Part shown: piece by piece, positions 32,791-46,000 of the stretch
Numbering within the stretch: position 1 is the stretch's first letter
Layout of the letters: each line of letters starts with the position of its first letter
NCBI GenBank assembly: GCA_027924585.1
Contig: BSBM01000321.1
Location: 1,047,001 to 1,111,000, forward strand
Reading direction: 5' to 3'
Origin: Larix kaempferi
Lineage: Eukaryota > Streptophyta > Pinopsida > Pinales > Pinaceae
DNA: 64,000 nucleotides
Made by a program: the position numbers and the translations under genes
Notes under the pieces: model-generated
Seen by the model: the letters and a program-made list of their open reading frames with translations, nothing else
Told to the model about the DNA's origin: nothing
Database searches by the model: none

Positions 32791-34286
32791 TTTTTCATTC
32801 GGCCGAATTGTTTAAAAAATTAATTTCTTACTGTATTTGCTACCCACATAGCACCTTTTCCAGTATTAGAAATCCTGCATATTTTACAGCCATAGAAAAA
32901 TTTTACTATTTACAATGCACATGTGAAAAGTCTTTTTAAATATTTTCAGAAATTGAAAGAAGGATTTGATTGCATTTTATCTAGATTAAATTTTTTTACT
33001 GTTTACTTCTTTGATATTTTTTCCCATAGCAGAATTTTAGAACGAAATCCATTTATTTCGCAAAGAAGTTTTATTATTTGCTTTCCTATTTCAAAAGATC
33101 CTTTGTTTTTTGAATAGTCTTTACAAAGCATTTAATTTCCATTTATTGAAGAAGTCATTTATTTGCTTTTTATTTCAAAAGATCCTCTGTTTTTTGAATA
33201 CTTAGCATTTACTTTTTCAAATTCAGTTTAAAATATCACACGTGCACCCACTCAAACACTAATTTTAAATTGAGCCTTAAAACTTACCCTAATTTCAACC
33301 CACTTTTAACCCCACTTGGGGAACACTAAAAGAACTTTGTAGCTAGGTAGTATTGAGGGGATAGGTGTTCCAATAACACCCCTCAGTTATTATATCTGAG
33401 ACATAGTTGTTGTCCATTAGGGAGCTAAAATCTCTTAGTATTTATTGGCGCGGTCACAACCGGTTTGTGGGAAGGCCTCTCCCCTAGGAGGGTTGAATTC
33501 GCGAGGATGGTTCCGGAAGCCTGAGTGGAATACCAAAATCCATTCAATAACCGAAGGGCTACCATTCGCAATTCTCGGGCTATCCCTGTATAGGGGTATT
33601 GCGATCAAGGACCAAATGGCAGATTTACCTTTTCTCGACGCGTCATGAACGGAGTATCCTAGTAGCCATTCTTTAGGATTGATTACCCGGTGTCCCTCCC
33701 GGTAGGGGGATATCTAGCCGTGGACTCAACACTCAATATTGTCTGACTTGGATTTCATCACCTTGCAGAGAATATAGTTTGTTGATTCACAATACTTTTA
33801 GTTAGGTGTTTGCATGATTCAACCCACCTTTGGTCTAGTCACACCTATTTTTTCTAGAAGCTGTTTGCATGTTGGTACTCTGACCATTTTTTGCATCCCT
33901 CCACGTATTGTAGCACAGCTGCTAGAATAAGTGCCTTTTTTGAGGTTGATTTTTTGGCCTTAGAGCCTTCATTTTCACTCCCCTTCTTGCACCCTTGGAT
34001 GCATTAGGGTTTTGAGTTTTTTATACATTACCATTTTACACATACAGATTTTTACACAAAAACTTATTTTCTCACCATTGAGAATTTTAGACACTCTCGT
34101 CGTCTACAGGGCGAACTCCCAGAGTTCAGTCTACTTGGCTCGCCACGTCACAGACGCCGAGCCTTATCCCTTGACTCGACACATCATCAGTCGAATAGAC
34201 AGTCATCCGATTCTGACACGCCTCACTTCACCTCCGATTCTGAGGCAGAATCCGAAAACCCCACAGAGTTATTTCTGACCAACCTT
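32791..34286 (+). other. Leader of the Tat/Ogre-like element
   Basis: This has no convincing gene. 33440-33730 holds conserved-looking leader sequence (CTCTCCCCTAGGAGGG, GGAAGCCTGAGTGGA). Ogre elements often carry an extra ORF before gag; none is intact here. Confidence 0.5.
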
Positions 34287-37200
34287 ATGGATGGAACACC
34301 ATTTGACCCACTCTTTACCAGCACCATAGGAGAGACATCCACAAACCCTTCTACTGCGGTGCCATCCATGGCAACACCCACCCCCCTAGGTATGCCTAAT
34401 ATGGGCAACACTCCACCTTTAGGAACGCCCAACACAGGGCCACCTCCTGTTATAGGAATTCCCAACACAGGGCCACCACCTGTTATGGGTATGCCCAACA
34501 TAGGGGTCACACCCCCTCTGATTCCCACAACCCAGATTCCAGGAATCACCACTACTATTCCTAACCCAAGTGTAACCCATGTTGCACTTGGAAGCGCTGG
34601 CCCATACCAGACCACACCTATTGGAGGACACATACCTTCAATACCGAGCATACCCCTAGGCGCTATTGGACCCCTACATCATACCACCATGACCAGTCAT
34701 GTACCAGTCACTACGCCACATACATCTGCTACCTTACCTTACATGGCAAGTCTGAACTTACCAGACTTAGCCAGGCTCACCAATGATCCTATCCGACACG
34801 ATCCTGCGTGGCCTCACATGCCCACCAAACTCCCCTCTGACATCCCTAAGTTTGAGGGCAAGGCAGGTGAGGACCCCCAGAACCATATCATGTCCTTCCA
34901 TCTATGGTGTTCCTCCAACTCCATAGTGGATGACTCTGTCCGCCTTCGTCTGTTACAGCGCACCTTCACTGGCTCTGCAGTCAAGTGGTATATCGAGTAG
35001 CCCCATGGGACACATGCCACCTTTACCTCCCTTGCCTTGACCTTCCTGCAGTTCTTTCAGTTACCTGTCCGCTATGATGCGGGCGTCGAGATCCTACTGT
35101 CTTGCAGACAGAACACAACCACCCATATCACTGACCACATTCATGAGTGGCGTCGATGCCGAAGCCTCTACAAAATCAAGTTAGACGACCGTATCTTCCT
35201 AGATTGGTTTCTAAAATCCCTCCTCCCTCTCATTGCGAAGGATGTGGCATCCGAACGACCCCAATCTGAAGAAGAGGCCATCCTCAAAGCCCGACAATTT
35301 GACCTCATTTACGCCCAGTCGGGTTATCTGTATACCATTATACCGGACGCCCCTAGGGGCGATTCATCCCAACACGATGCGCCGGGGGCATCCCATGCCG
35401 CAGATGGCATCATTGGTTGTATTTCCTCGCATCCCCAACCCTTTTCCATTGCACGTCCCAACCATGGCCCCGACCTTTCGCGGGCTACATCTCAATCTGG
35501 AGTAACCAATTCATATGCTCCCATGGCACATCACCACCATACCCACGGACCCTCATGTCCACCTCAGTGCTTTGGACATGCACCACCCGCATACGCCCCC
35601 CCAGCCGCACCTCAACCAATGTATTATCCATAGCAGGCCACACATACTCCTGTTCACTCACAAGCCCCAACGGCTTATTTCCCACCACAGGTAGTCCTTG
35701 CTGCACCACAAATTTTGATCGCTCAGACTTATCCTCCAAACAACAACAACGCTACCCCCGCCAACCAAAACCCTGATCGACCACCGAAACAGGGTAAGAA
35801 CCCCAATTTACGAACAAACCACCCATGTTCCATATGTGGGATATACGGCCACTATACACACACTTGCCCCCATTTGGGGCGAGCACGCCAACTGTGGTCT
35901 GATGATGCCCAACGCCAAGGGCACGCGGCACAACCAGCGCCACCACCTCAACATCAACCGTTGGTGCTGCAAAACCCCTTTCCAAACCAGGGTGTAGTGA
36001 ACACCCAGCCGTTAGCTCCCCCTTAGGGCAACATGCCACCACAATAGATCACTTATGTAGCCCCTGATCAACCCATGTTTGATTCAGGTACTCACCACTT
36101 GTTGATGATGTCAACTGCCGACGCCAACCTCCAAACCCGTCGGAACCAATATGGTTCCACCTCCGAAGCCCCTACTGCCGACAAAAACACTAACGTTAAT
36201 CCCACAGATCAAACGTTACGTATACCTCCGGCTCCACTTGATGGTGCTTCCAAAGCACCTCGCTTCCCACTTCGTCGTATCAACAATAATCCCAATGCTC
36301 GTGCTGCGTCGAATTACAACATCGTAGACGACTTAGCCCAGTCTCCTGCTGCCATGTCTGCTTTGGAAGTTTTAAAAAACTGTCCTTCGCAGCGCAAGAC
36401 TTTGCTCTCTGCCATTGGAGCGATTGACCCCAATGATTCACAGCTGATCGCATTCGATTCAGACCAGTCTGAACCACGCCTGCCTTCCTCTTTAGCATTC
36501 CAAGTTTCCGTTTCTGTTCGGAATCTTGTTATCCATCGGTGCATTATCGATGAAGGGGCCTCTACATGCGTCATGTCCACATTCGTTTGGCAGAAGTTGG
36601 GATCCCCCACTCTCCAGCAGTCCACCACTGCGTTGCGAGCCTATGACGGGCGTTCGGCACAACCCCAGGGTCTCTTACCTAATGTCCCCATCCAGCTGGC
36701 TGGTAAAACTGTACTCATTGACATTGAGGTCATCAATGCCCAGCTCGATTATAACCTTTTACTTGGCCGCAGCTACATGTATGCCATGCGGGCTGTTGCC
36801 TCATCCGTTTTTCGTACCATGCAGTTCCCCCATGAGGGACGTGTGGTCAAGGTGGACCAACTCACCTATTACGATCCCAAGGCCCCCACTACACCTGAAA
36901 ATGTTCTCCCCATGGTTGATCAACCTGTTTGTGGTGCAACTACCTCATTCATTTCCTCAGTAGGACCCGGACTTTACTCCAAGGCACCGATGACCTCTAC
37001 ATTCCAGGCCATTCCACCACTATCATCGGAGACCCACGTCGCTAACCTCTGCACTCTTTCACAACAACCTGGTAACCAACCCTCCTTGTTGCCTAAACCA
37101 CCATTGGTACCCAGTCACATTGGAGTTACACCCATCCACACAATCCCCTTTCTATTTCCTCCTTCGGGTGTAGTAAGCGCCCCGGTTATGGCTACCCTTA

Positions 37201-38399
37201 GTCTCCCCGGGTTAACATTGGGATTACCCGTGTGGTATATTTCGCCTCCGGTTCCCCCGCCGACACCCAATGTCATCCTGCAGCCGATACAGCCCATCGT
37301 CACTTCTACCCAACCACCTCCCGGTATCACGACTCCTTCGTCATCAACGAATCCCCCCCCACTCATCAGGTCCACTGGGGGCAGAGGCCCACAACCATAC
37401 ACTGCAGTACCCCCACCCAAGGGAGTTAAACCTCCTCCGGTGTTCCGTGCTCCTCCCAAATGCTCGTTGTGTGATGAGTTAGGCCATCCAACCCATCAGT
37501 GTCCACAGTTACCTACATTGCAGGAACACATGCAAATGCTGGACGACGACCCCAACATCCCAGTGGTCAAACTCGATCCAAACCCCATGCCTCGTGATAA
37601 ATCACTGCGTACCAACCACCCATGTGCGATATGCGGTATTTACGGCCACTACTCACATAAATGTCCTGACATCCCAGATTACAGAGCAGCCCTCTACGAG
37701 ATGAATAATTTGGACCTTGAGACGGCACCCCCTACTATCGAGGAGATCTACCCTCCCGTATCATCCTCATCTGGAGAGATTAACACCATCTACATGATCT
37801 CTTCGACTACCACTACCCCATCACTTGATTTGACCACTCAGAGCTCCCGCAATGATGAAGAGATTCTAGAGGCTTCTATTGCCCTTGATTATCCCTGGGA
37901 AGACATGCACCATCGTTCATACTTCCTCCCGGAAGAGACTTCATCCACCACCGCTACCCAATCCGCGGTTGAGTCCAAAGATTTCCTTCCTACTAAAGTC
38001 GACTGGTTAAAGGATCCCATGGCCGCTATTTCTCCCGTCATCCACATTGACATCTCGGACCCACTTGGTGCCCTTCATACCATTACATTAGGAGCCCCCC
38101 ACCGTCAGCATGAGATTGGAGAATACCAAAAACTATTCCAAGAATTCACTGATGTCTTTACTTGGTCCTATACCGAAATGCCTGGTCTTGACCCCGCTAT
38201 CATAGAGAACCACCTTGACACCTCTGAGTCAAGGGGCATAATAGATTACCTCGACCCTGGGATAGGAGGCATGATCAATCATTTTGACCCTACCCCATCA
38301 CATTTATCTCAGCATGTCGATGAACCCATCGTTCAAATCAACCCATATGTGACCCACAATCACAAACCCTATGCACATAGCATGGGGGCAGGTTATTAA
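34287..38399 (+). pseudogene. Tat/Ogre-like gag-protease reading frame with four amber stops
   Basis: A single frame of 1371 codons is open except for TAG at 34998, 35631, 36024 and 36045; no frameshift is needed. An N-terminal Pro/Thr/Gly-rich segment has PNTGPPPV-type repeats. The Tat gag core (DIPKFEGKAGEDPQNH, FHLWCSSNS, VKWYIE, LPVRYDAG, HIHEWRR) spans about 34820-35330. A zinc knuckle (CSICGIYGHYTHTC) follows near 35830. The protease active site is DEGAS (about 36550), with LLLGRSYM near 36760. Two more zinc knuckles (CSLCDELGHPTHQC and CAICGIYGHYSHKC) lie after the protease, at about 37460 and 37623. The frame ends just past the start of RT (VFTWSYTEMPGLDP). Gag would form the particle; the stops would block translation unless read through. 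Confidence 0.85.
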
Positions 38400-38549
38400 C
38401 CCTGCTTACTTTTTCACATTCGTGATCTCAACCATTTTTGAGGTCACGTGTCACTTGTATATTTGATTTGATTTGATACGCCTAGGTATTTCGCCCCCGC
38501 GGGCCATCATTTCTCGCTCTCACCAAGACCAATATCAACATTGTGTCCC

Positions 38550-39420
38550 GACACCTTGTCGCCCCAGTTTGCGTGCCACATCGGCCGTAGCCCATTTTTG
38601 ATATAATTTATATCATCGGATTCATTTTTCCGAGCCCGTGATGATGCTTGAGATCATTTCTCGCTCTCACGCCCAGATTTTTCGGGCATTTTCCCCATGC
38701 CCCCCTTGTCGCCTCGGTTTGCGTGCCACATCGGCCGTCGTCCATTTTTGACAAGTTTTATATCGCCAAATTCAGTTTTCCGCGCTCGTGATGATGCTTG
38801 AGATCATTTCTCGCTCTCATGCCCAGATTTTTCGGGCATTTTCCCCATGCCCCCCTCGTCGCCTCGGTTTGTGTGCCACAACGGCCGTCGTCCGTTTTGG
38901 ACAAGTCTTATATCACCGGATTTAGTTTTCCGCGCTCGTGATGATGCTTGAGATCATTTCTCGCTCTCACGCCCAGGTTTTTTGGGCATTTTTCCATGCC
39001 CCCCTCGTCGCCTCGGTTTGCGTGCCACATCGACCGCCGTCCATTTTTGACAAGTTTTATATCACCAGATTCAGTTTTCCGCGCTCGTGATGATGCTTGA
39101 GATCATTTCTCGCTCTTACGCCCAGGTCTTTAGGCCATTTTTTTCATGCCCCCTTGTCGCCTCAGTTTGCGTGCCACATTGGCCGTTCTCCGTTTTCGAC
39201 AATCTTTATATTGCCGGATTCAGTTTTCCACGCTTGTGACGATGCTTGAGATCATTTCTCGCTCTCACCTCCATATTTTTCAGACATTCTTTAAAAATGT
39301 CACCCATCACCTCGGTTTACGTGCCACAATGGCCGTTGCCCCTTGTTGACAATCTTTATGTCACCGGATCCAATATCCCGCACACATAATGACGCTTGAG
39401 ACCTTTTCTCGCTCCCATCA
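38550..39420 (+). repeat. About 150-bp tandem repeat array (six units) in the 3' region
   Basis: The segment GCGTGCCACATCGGCCG recurs near 38572, 38723, 38872, 39021, 39170 and 39320, a spacing of 149-151 bases. Each unit also contains GATGATGCTTGAGATCATTT. Units diverge most at the right end. Tandem repeats between pol and 3' LTR are known in Ogre elements. Confidence 0.9.
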
Positions 39421-41186
39421 ATCCCTCGATGTTCGGTATGATTTTATCCCTTTTTCGGGCCGAGCAATCCCTTTTATGAAAAAAGCACTTAGGGAGTTTC
39501 TGTTAAGCTCTTTTCTGACTCCTAAAAACAATGAAAAGATCGCCGAGCAACCTTGCTTCCTTTCATGCTCGTTAAACGTATCTGAAAGGGCATCTACCTG
39601 GTATAAGTTTACCCTTTTTCCGGACCTCATAGACTAATTACGAAAAAGGAATACTCTAGTCACATCGGCTAGAAGAGTTCTCCATCTGCATCATTTTATG
39701 CTTTTTCGGGCCTTGGAGACTAAACTTACGAAAAAGAAACACCAATGGAGTCCCCTTACCGCTTTCAGACTCTCTAAACATGAAAGCGACCACGAGCAAT
39801 CACCATCCTGGGCTCGTAAAACCAACAAGACAGTAATCATAACTACTGCAGAGTCTTCTTATCGTTTTCAGACTCCTTAAAAATGAAAGCACCAATGAGC
39901 ACGAACAGTCATGGGCTCACAAATCCACAGGACAGTACCATTTCAGAGCACACTTTTATCCCTTCTTGGAGCTCATTGAAACTACGAAGAAGGACCCAAT
40001 GGCGCTTCTCGGTGCCACGACAGATCACGTCTACTCATATGGCAACTTCCCCATTTTGGTCGCCTTTGTTCAGAGTATTCTGCAGTATGTCACCCTGAGA
40101 ACCCCTCGACAGCACCCATCAGCTTGATTCCCCCCCAGCGTCAATACACACTCTTCAGTCCTTGAAAAGCAATGATCCCCACACCTATAAGTCATTTCCC
40201 TACGCTGCTAGGTCAACCATGTCATCATGCTCTGAACAAAGGAAGTTTGAGTCTATCCCATATATAATCCCAGTTACTTCCCATCCCCCAAGTATGTCAG
40301 TCCTACCATCAGTACTACCACACTTCAGTTCTATACCTCACGCTCCTATCAAGGAAACATCATTGCCTTGTTAATTGCTGGTCTCCCTCTGTCGACGACA
40401 ACCAAATTTATTCCAGAGGATAGACCTAGAGGTCCCTGTGTCTTGGACTCATCAACATTTATGATGAGTGCCTACGAATCATTTTGAGAAGAGCCCTCAG
40501 TGCTTCTCCAAATGGTTGTTTCTCACATGCTCGACTTCAACACCTTGATCGCATCGTTGAGGCTCGCACGGGGCATCGGTCCATTCAGTTATCATTCGAA
40601 GACCCCGGATACCATCTGACTCCTCCACATTTGAGAGTCTACCTATGGATACAACCAGTTATACGTTTCCTGTAGATATCCGAGTTGCGCATGGCGACAG
40701 TATTCATATGTACCCCAGTTTCATACTCCCTTGAGCATACAGTACATTAATTCTCAGAGATGACTCACACTCTTTGAGTCCCTACAGATGTTGGACACCT
40801 TCAGTTTCAGCAGTTGATTAGTTATTCCAGTGTATTAGTTATTGAGATCAGTCATGATCATGGGTACATCCCAAAATAATGTACCCTCTAGACCATTATG
40901 ATGTACCAGTATATTTTTTATGTATTAGATCCCCCTTCTTGGGACTAATTGTTATGTATATGTCTTGATACGAGCATGGGTATACCCGCCTTGTCCATTA
41001 TCAGAGATTATTCCTCATTCATATTGAGGCCATGTAATATTTGTTTATTTTTTGCAGCTTCCAAGGGCTGCGGATCCAGACTCCAAACGGTCTCTTCTCC
41101 TCCCCAAACCCCAGAAAAAGACAAAAGACCTATGATGTCTATCGGCCATACGATGAGCTCCTGCCCTCACACATCAGGGGGCAATC
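39421..41186 (+). other. Noncoding 3' region of the Tat/Ogre-like element
   Basis: Between array and 3' LTR there is no RT, RNase H or integrase sequence that I can recognise. Short ORFs are not supported. Imperfect motifs built on CTTTTTCGGGCC and ACGAAAAAG recur between 39450 and 39900. A purine run, CATCAGGGGGCAATC (41172-41186), abuts the 3' LTR and probably serves as polypurine tract. Confidence 0.6.
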
Positions 41187-41893
41187 TGTTAACACCTAAA
41201 AAGTGCTCACTAGCTCATTTCCTTATTCACATGACCCATTTGTCCACTTTTCCACCATCTGAGCCTCTGAAGCCAACAAAAGGTCACCAAAAGACCTTAG
41301 TACACCCCCTTTCCCACTCAAAAAGATTATTTTTCCTAAAAAAGCATAAAAAACCCTCAAAAAGGGTCCAAATTCCCAAAAATATTAAAAAGGGAATAAA
41401 AATATTAATTTTATTCAAAAAAGGAAAAAAGGAGGGAAAAGTACCTAAACCATGTTGGTCAATACCATTGGTTTCCACAAAACCACAAATGGTATTCCCC
41501 ACCACCAAAACCTATAAAAAGGTGGTAGGGGCTCCTCATTTCACATCCATCCACATTCCTATCCTCATGCTGCCAAAATCTCCCTTGAGTATTTGGCCGT
41601 TGTAGCAACCTTGGAGAAAGGACCCATTGGAGTTTGGAGCTGCTCATCCTTGGAGCTTCTCAACTATCTTTATCACTTGGAGGTATTATCGCAAGCACTT
41701 GCTTGCCCCCATTTTCAATACAAATTTATTTTCTACATTTCTTGTTCTTGTTCTTGTTTTTAATTCAAAAAGGCACATGCTAGCTTAGTTTAGATTAGAT
41801 TTAGTTTACATTGTTTTTGCTTAATATTGAAACTGCTGCTACTAGTTAGCAGGTGCCCATAGCACTAAGCTTGGTTGCAAAACCAAGCCAACA
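41187..41893 (+). repeat. Tat/Ogre-like 3' LTR (707 bp)
   Basis: Starts TGTTAACACC and ends CCAACA; TATA box TATAAAAA at 41513-41520. GGGTT follows at 41894-41898. Confidence 0.93.
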
Positions 41894-41898
41894 GGGTT

Positions 41899-42893
41899 GT
41901 CAAGAGTAATTTTGATATAAATCTGCTAGTATCTTAATAAATTCATCAGTAGACCTGTGAATGAAGAAACACTCAACGGTCAATACATTGAAATGGAGAA
42001 AATAGAGGAAAATGGTCTCCATTCAACCGAAGATGGGAATATAATCGCGATTCTTCGATCTTATGCAACTTAATTAAAAGAGTAATTACATCACAACAAA
42101 TCAGGGAGGATCTATCAAGATTCAAAAAATCGACACATCCTCTAATCTAGGAAGAAAAAGTGATTCCTTTGTTCTGCGACCAATATGCAATAAATCCGCT
42201 CCTCAGGTAACATCAGAATGAACTCGGAGGAACCAACATGAGGATGTGTTAGGTGACACGATTCCAAATAAGACCCATGTGTCTGATTTCCATTTGTGCA
42301 TATGTAAGTATAAACAACAACTCAACTTATAGGCTTAGGCCAAGCCTGTAGATATACGTTATTAAATTGTTTTAAGGATGAAAATCAATTTATTTTAACA
42401 TAATAATGACAATTACAATTACAAGAACTTTAGGAGTTAGTTCCATAAATGTAGGAAGTTTTTTATTTAGCTACAAGTTAGGTTTCCAAGTATATCTTGT
42501 ATGCCTACGAGCATTAGAGGTTAGAGAGAGAGAGGCTGGAAAAATGATAGTTAGGAGGGTTAGCTATATATTGTAAGGATCGAGGCAAGTAAAATAGAGG
42601 ATACGTTAGAGTTTTTTTATGAGACTGTAAATTTCCAAGTAATAAATGGAAAAGGATTATTCGATGGAGATTGAATTCAATGGCATCCTCTATATGATAA
42701 TTGTGTTACTCGATGTTGGGCTACATTTTAATTTCAAGGTTGAATTAAGATCCAAGGTTGAGTACTGACTACATTGGAATTACGCTTAGTATGAAGAGGA
42801 GTGCTGTTGAAAACTCTGCATTGAAGGGCTAGATGGAATGAATTAATTGTGAGTCTGGGTAGAATCTTTATGGGTTCTACTTTCTTAGAAGTT
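41899..42893 (-). repeat. Repeat E, inverted copy (E2), right piece
   Basis: Reverse complement of 2195-3800, lacking about 590 bases present there near 2424-3013. It contains repeat R on the minus strand (42211-42370). Confidence 0.8.
42211..42370 (-). repeat. Repeat R, copy 2 (minus strand)
   Basis: Reverse-complement match to 3311-3467, including the hairpin TAGGCTTAGGCCAAGCCTG. Confidence 0.75.
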
Positions 42894-43079
42894 AGATTCC
42901 ATATTGGGATTTTTTTTATATCAGAATACCTCTTAATAAGAAATGTGGGTTTATGTAGTTGTTTGATTGCAAGTTGTTAGTGCAAAGTTGTGTGTTTTCA
43001 ATATATAGGAGGTTTAGTATCAACTAACTTTTTTAGTTCATTGCAGACATAATTTCAAAGGAGCTTGGAGCATATTATC

Positions 43080-46000
43080 AAATGGACAAAAGAAACTGGA
43101 TGAACTTGAAAAATAGGTATAGTTTCTATATTTGATTATTCATCATGATATACCAAAAAAATGTATTAGTGCTAACTTGTTCTCAATTAAATTTAGGTGA
43201 CTTGGAAATTGGTTATGTGTAGGACACTACAATAATATAGAGATGGGGTTGAGGAATTCTTAAAGTTTTACGAGGCGCATTCAAGGAATAAGATGTCCAT
43301 GTAATAAATGTGGCATAGTCAAAGTACAAAAAATTGATAAAATACATGAGCACTTGATTTTTGATGGAATAATAGAAAAATATAAAATTTGGTATTTTCA
43401 TGGAGAGAGCATTCACAGTCAAGTATCTTGAAAAAAATGAATTGATCTAGTTTCAAACTTACTTGTATTACAATAAAGATATCAATTATATTTATATGTG
43501 CAAACTTATGTTTTCCTCTCACCTTTAGATTCCATTTGTTATTGATGACGCTAGGAAATGCTCTGAAAATGTGCCACATGAAGTTATAGAGCATATATCA
43601 TCTCAACTGGTAAGCCAATTTGCATTGGTAAAGGCCCCTACTTGACCAATTTCTATTCATTCTAATTTTCATAAAAACCATAAAATCACTGGCATGCATT
43701 TTAATTTTCTTATTAATAGGGTCATGGGCATGTAGAATGCCATTACGATAATCAGGTTGATGACCCTGGAACATCGTTTCAGAATGATAATGATCCCCTC
43801 GAAAAGGATGATGATACAACCATTGTTGGTGATCAAGTGCTTCATATGGTGAATGATGCTTATCCATGTATTGATCAAAACCTAAATGAAGGTTGTGATA
43901 ATGTGGGGTTGGCATCAACAAATGTACTAAATGAATTCAATGAATATAGGAAGTTAATTGAAGATGCCAAGAGGCCATTGTACCTAGGTTGTGTTGATTT
44001 CACAAAACTACCAACAACTGTGGAATATTACAATCTCAAAGTAAATAGTGGATGGTCTGATAGAAGTTTTGGCCAAATGTTAAAATTGCATAAAAATACA
44101 CTACCTAGAGATAACACACTTCCAGATTATGCATATGTTGCAAAAAAGTTGATAAAATCATTGGGATTAAACTATGATATGATACATGCATGTCCCAATG
44201 ATTGCATTTTATATCGAGGAAGTAACGAAAGTAAAGATGAATTCCCAACATGTGGAAAATCTCGATGGAAGGTGGATGCTCAATCTCAAAAGGTGCGTCA
44301 AGGTGTTCCTGCAAAGGTGTTAAGATATTTCCCCATAGCACCAAGGCTAAAGAGAATGTATAGGTATGATTTTCACAAAAAAAAGGTGGCATCATGAGAA
44401 TGCAAGCAATGATGGTCATATGCGCCACCCTATTGATAGCCCAACATGGAAAACTATTGATGAAAAATGGCCTTTCAGGCGAACCCCGCAATGTACGACT
44501 TGCAATGGCAGTAGATGGATTTAATCCATTTGGAGACTTGATAAGTACATACAGTGTTTGGCCTGTAGTGTTGGTTACATACAACCTCCCACCATGGTTG
44601 TGCACAAAAAAGAATTTTTATATGCTAACATTGTTAATACCTGGTCCCAAGCAACCGGGTAATGACATTGATGTGTATTTGGAACGCTTGGTAGATGAAC
44701 TAAAGGAATTATGGCACCAAGGATTATGGACATATGATGCTTACAATAAGACATGCTTTAACATGAAGGAGATTCTTATGTGGGTGATTCATGAATTTCC
44801 AGCTTATGGGAATATGGCTGGTTGCACAACAAAAGGCTATAATGCATGCCCCATATGTGGAAAGAACACAGAATCAGAGTACCTCAATTGTATCAAGAAA
44901 TGTGTGTACATGGGACATAGGAGATTTCTTCCTCAAAATCATAAGTTTTGCTCACAGAAGGGACCATTTAATGGGAAGGAGGAGCATCGTTATGCCCTTC
45001 CAGTTGTAAGAGTGTCAGATATTTTTAAGGAAACACAGTGAAAATAAGCAGTTGGGGGGAAGAGTGAATCAAACAAAAGGAAAAGAAATAAGGAAAAAGG
45101 TGAAAAAACTAATGTTGGGGTGTGGAAGAAACAACCAATCCTATTCAATCTGCCATATTGGGAGGTATGTAGAGACATCAACCATTCCTAATTATTATAC
45201 ATTGCATGCTTATATGATGTCATTGTGCTTAAATGTCTTCGTTGAATTCATTGTTTATGATTTCCTCCATATTAAATGATTTTCCAATATTCTCAATGTG
45301 TTGGAATGCAGAAACACCTACAACATCACAATTTAGATGTAATGCATGTGGAGAAGAATGTGCATGAAAGCATTTTTGGAACTCTTTTGGATATAAAAGG
45401 GAAGTCCAAAGAAGGAAAGAAATCACGAGATGACTTGCAAAAAATGGGTTTGAGAAAATCACTATGGTCAGATGTTAAAGGAAAAAAATATTCCTTCCAC
45501 CTACACCGCATACTCTTTCAAAGAAAGAGAAAGAGACCTTATGTCATGTTCTTTTCACATTAAAAGTGCCAGATGGTTATAGCTCTAATCCAAAAAATCA
45601 TATATCTATGGAATAGATTAAGTTCCATGGAATGAAAGCACATGATTGGCATGTTCTAATGCAACAACTTCTCCCAGTAGCTCTGCGCCACGTGCTACCA
45701 ATTGTTGTTCGAAAGATGCTTTGTTACTTTTATAGGAAAATTTGTGCAAAATCGATTTCGATAGAGAGCCTTGACAAGTTGGAAAATGACATCATGGAGA
45801 CAATGTGCTTGCTTGAAAAGTACTTCCCTCCATTTTTTGATATAATGATGCATTTGAATGTACATTTGGTACATGAGCTTCGATATTGTGGCCCGGTTTC
45901 ATATATATGGATTTACCCCTTTGAGAGGTACATGAAAATTTACTTGGTATCAAGCACCACAACAAGAATAATTTATTCAAATCTTTTGACATCACTTTAA

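Larger units (their letters stand above)
31628..41893 (+). mobile_element. Young Tat/Ogre-like Ty3/gypsy element lacking RT, RNase H and integrase (10266 bp)
   Basis: Paired 707-base LTRs (31628-32334 and 41187-41893) differ at about four positions and are flanked by GGGTT duplications. The primer site after the 5' LTR reads TTGGCGACTCCGCTG, a tRNA-Arg-type site as described for Ogre/Tat elements. The interior holds a gag-protease frame with four TAG stops, ends at the very start of RT, and then has tandem repeats instead of pol enzymes. It is non-autonomous but moved recently, so enzymes in trans are inferred. Target: repeat E. Confidence 0.93.

Noticed and set aside
34223-34651. Minus-strand 142-codon ORF rich in Gly, Val and Pro opposite gag
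   Set aside because: Antisense shadow of the repeated Pro/Gly-rich gag segment.
37115-37459. Minus-strand Gly-rich ORF opposite the gag-protease frame
   Set aside because: Shadow of the Pro-rich linker after the protease.
34287-38399. Amber recoding as the preferred explanation
   Set aside because: Four TAG codons can all be explained by C-to-T or G-to-A decay; nothing seen near them suggests a readthrough signal.
38550-39420. Regular 150-bp spacing as a CRISPR or protein repeat
   Set aside because: Whole units repeat without spacers and no long ORF runs through them.
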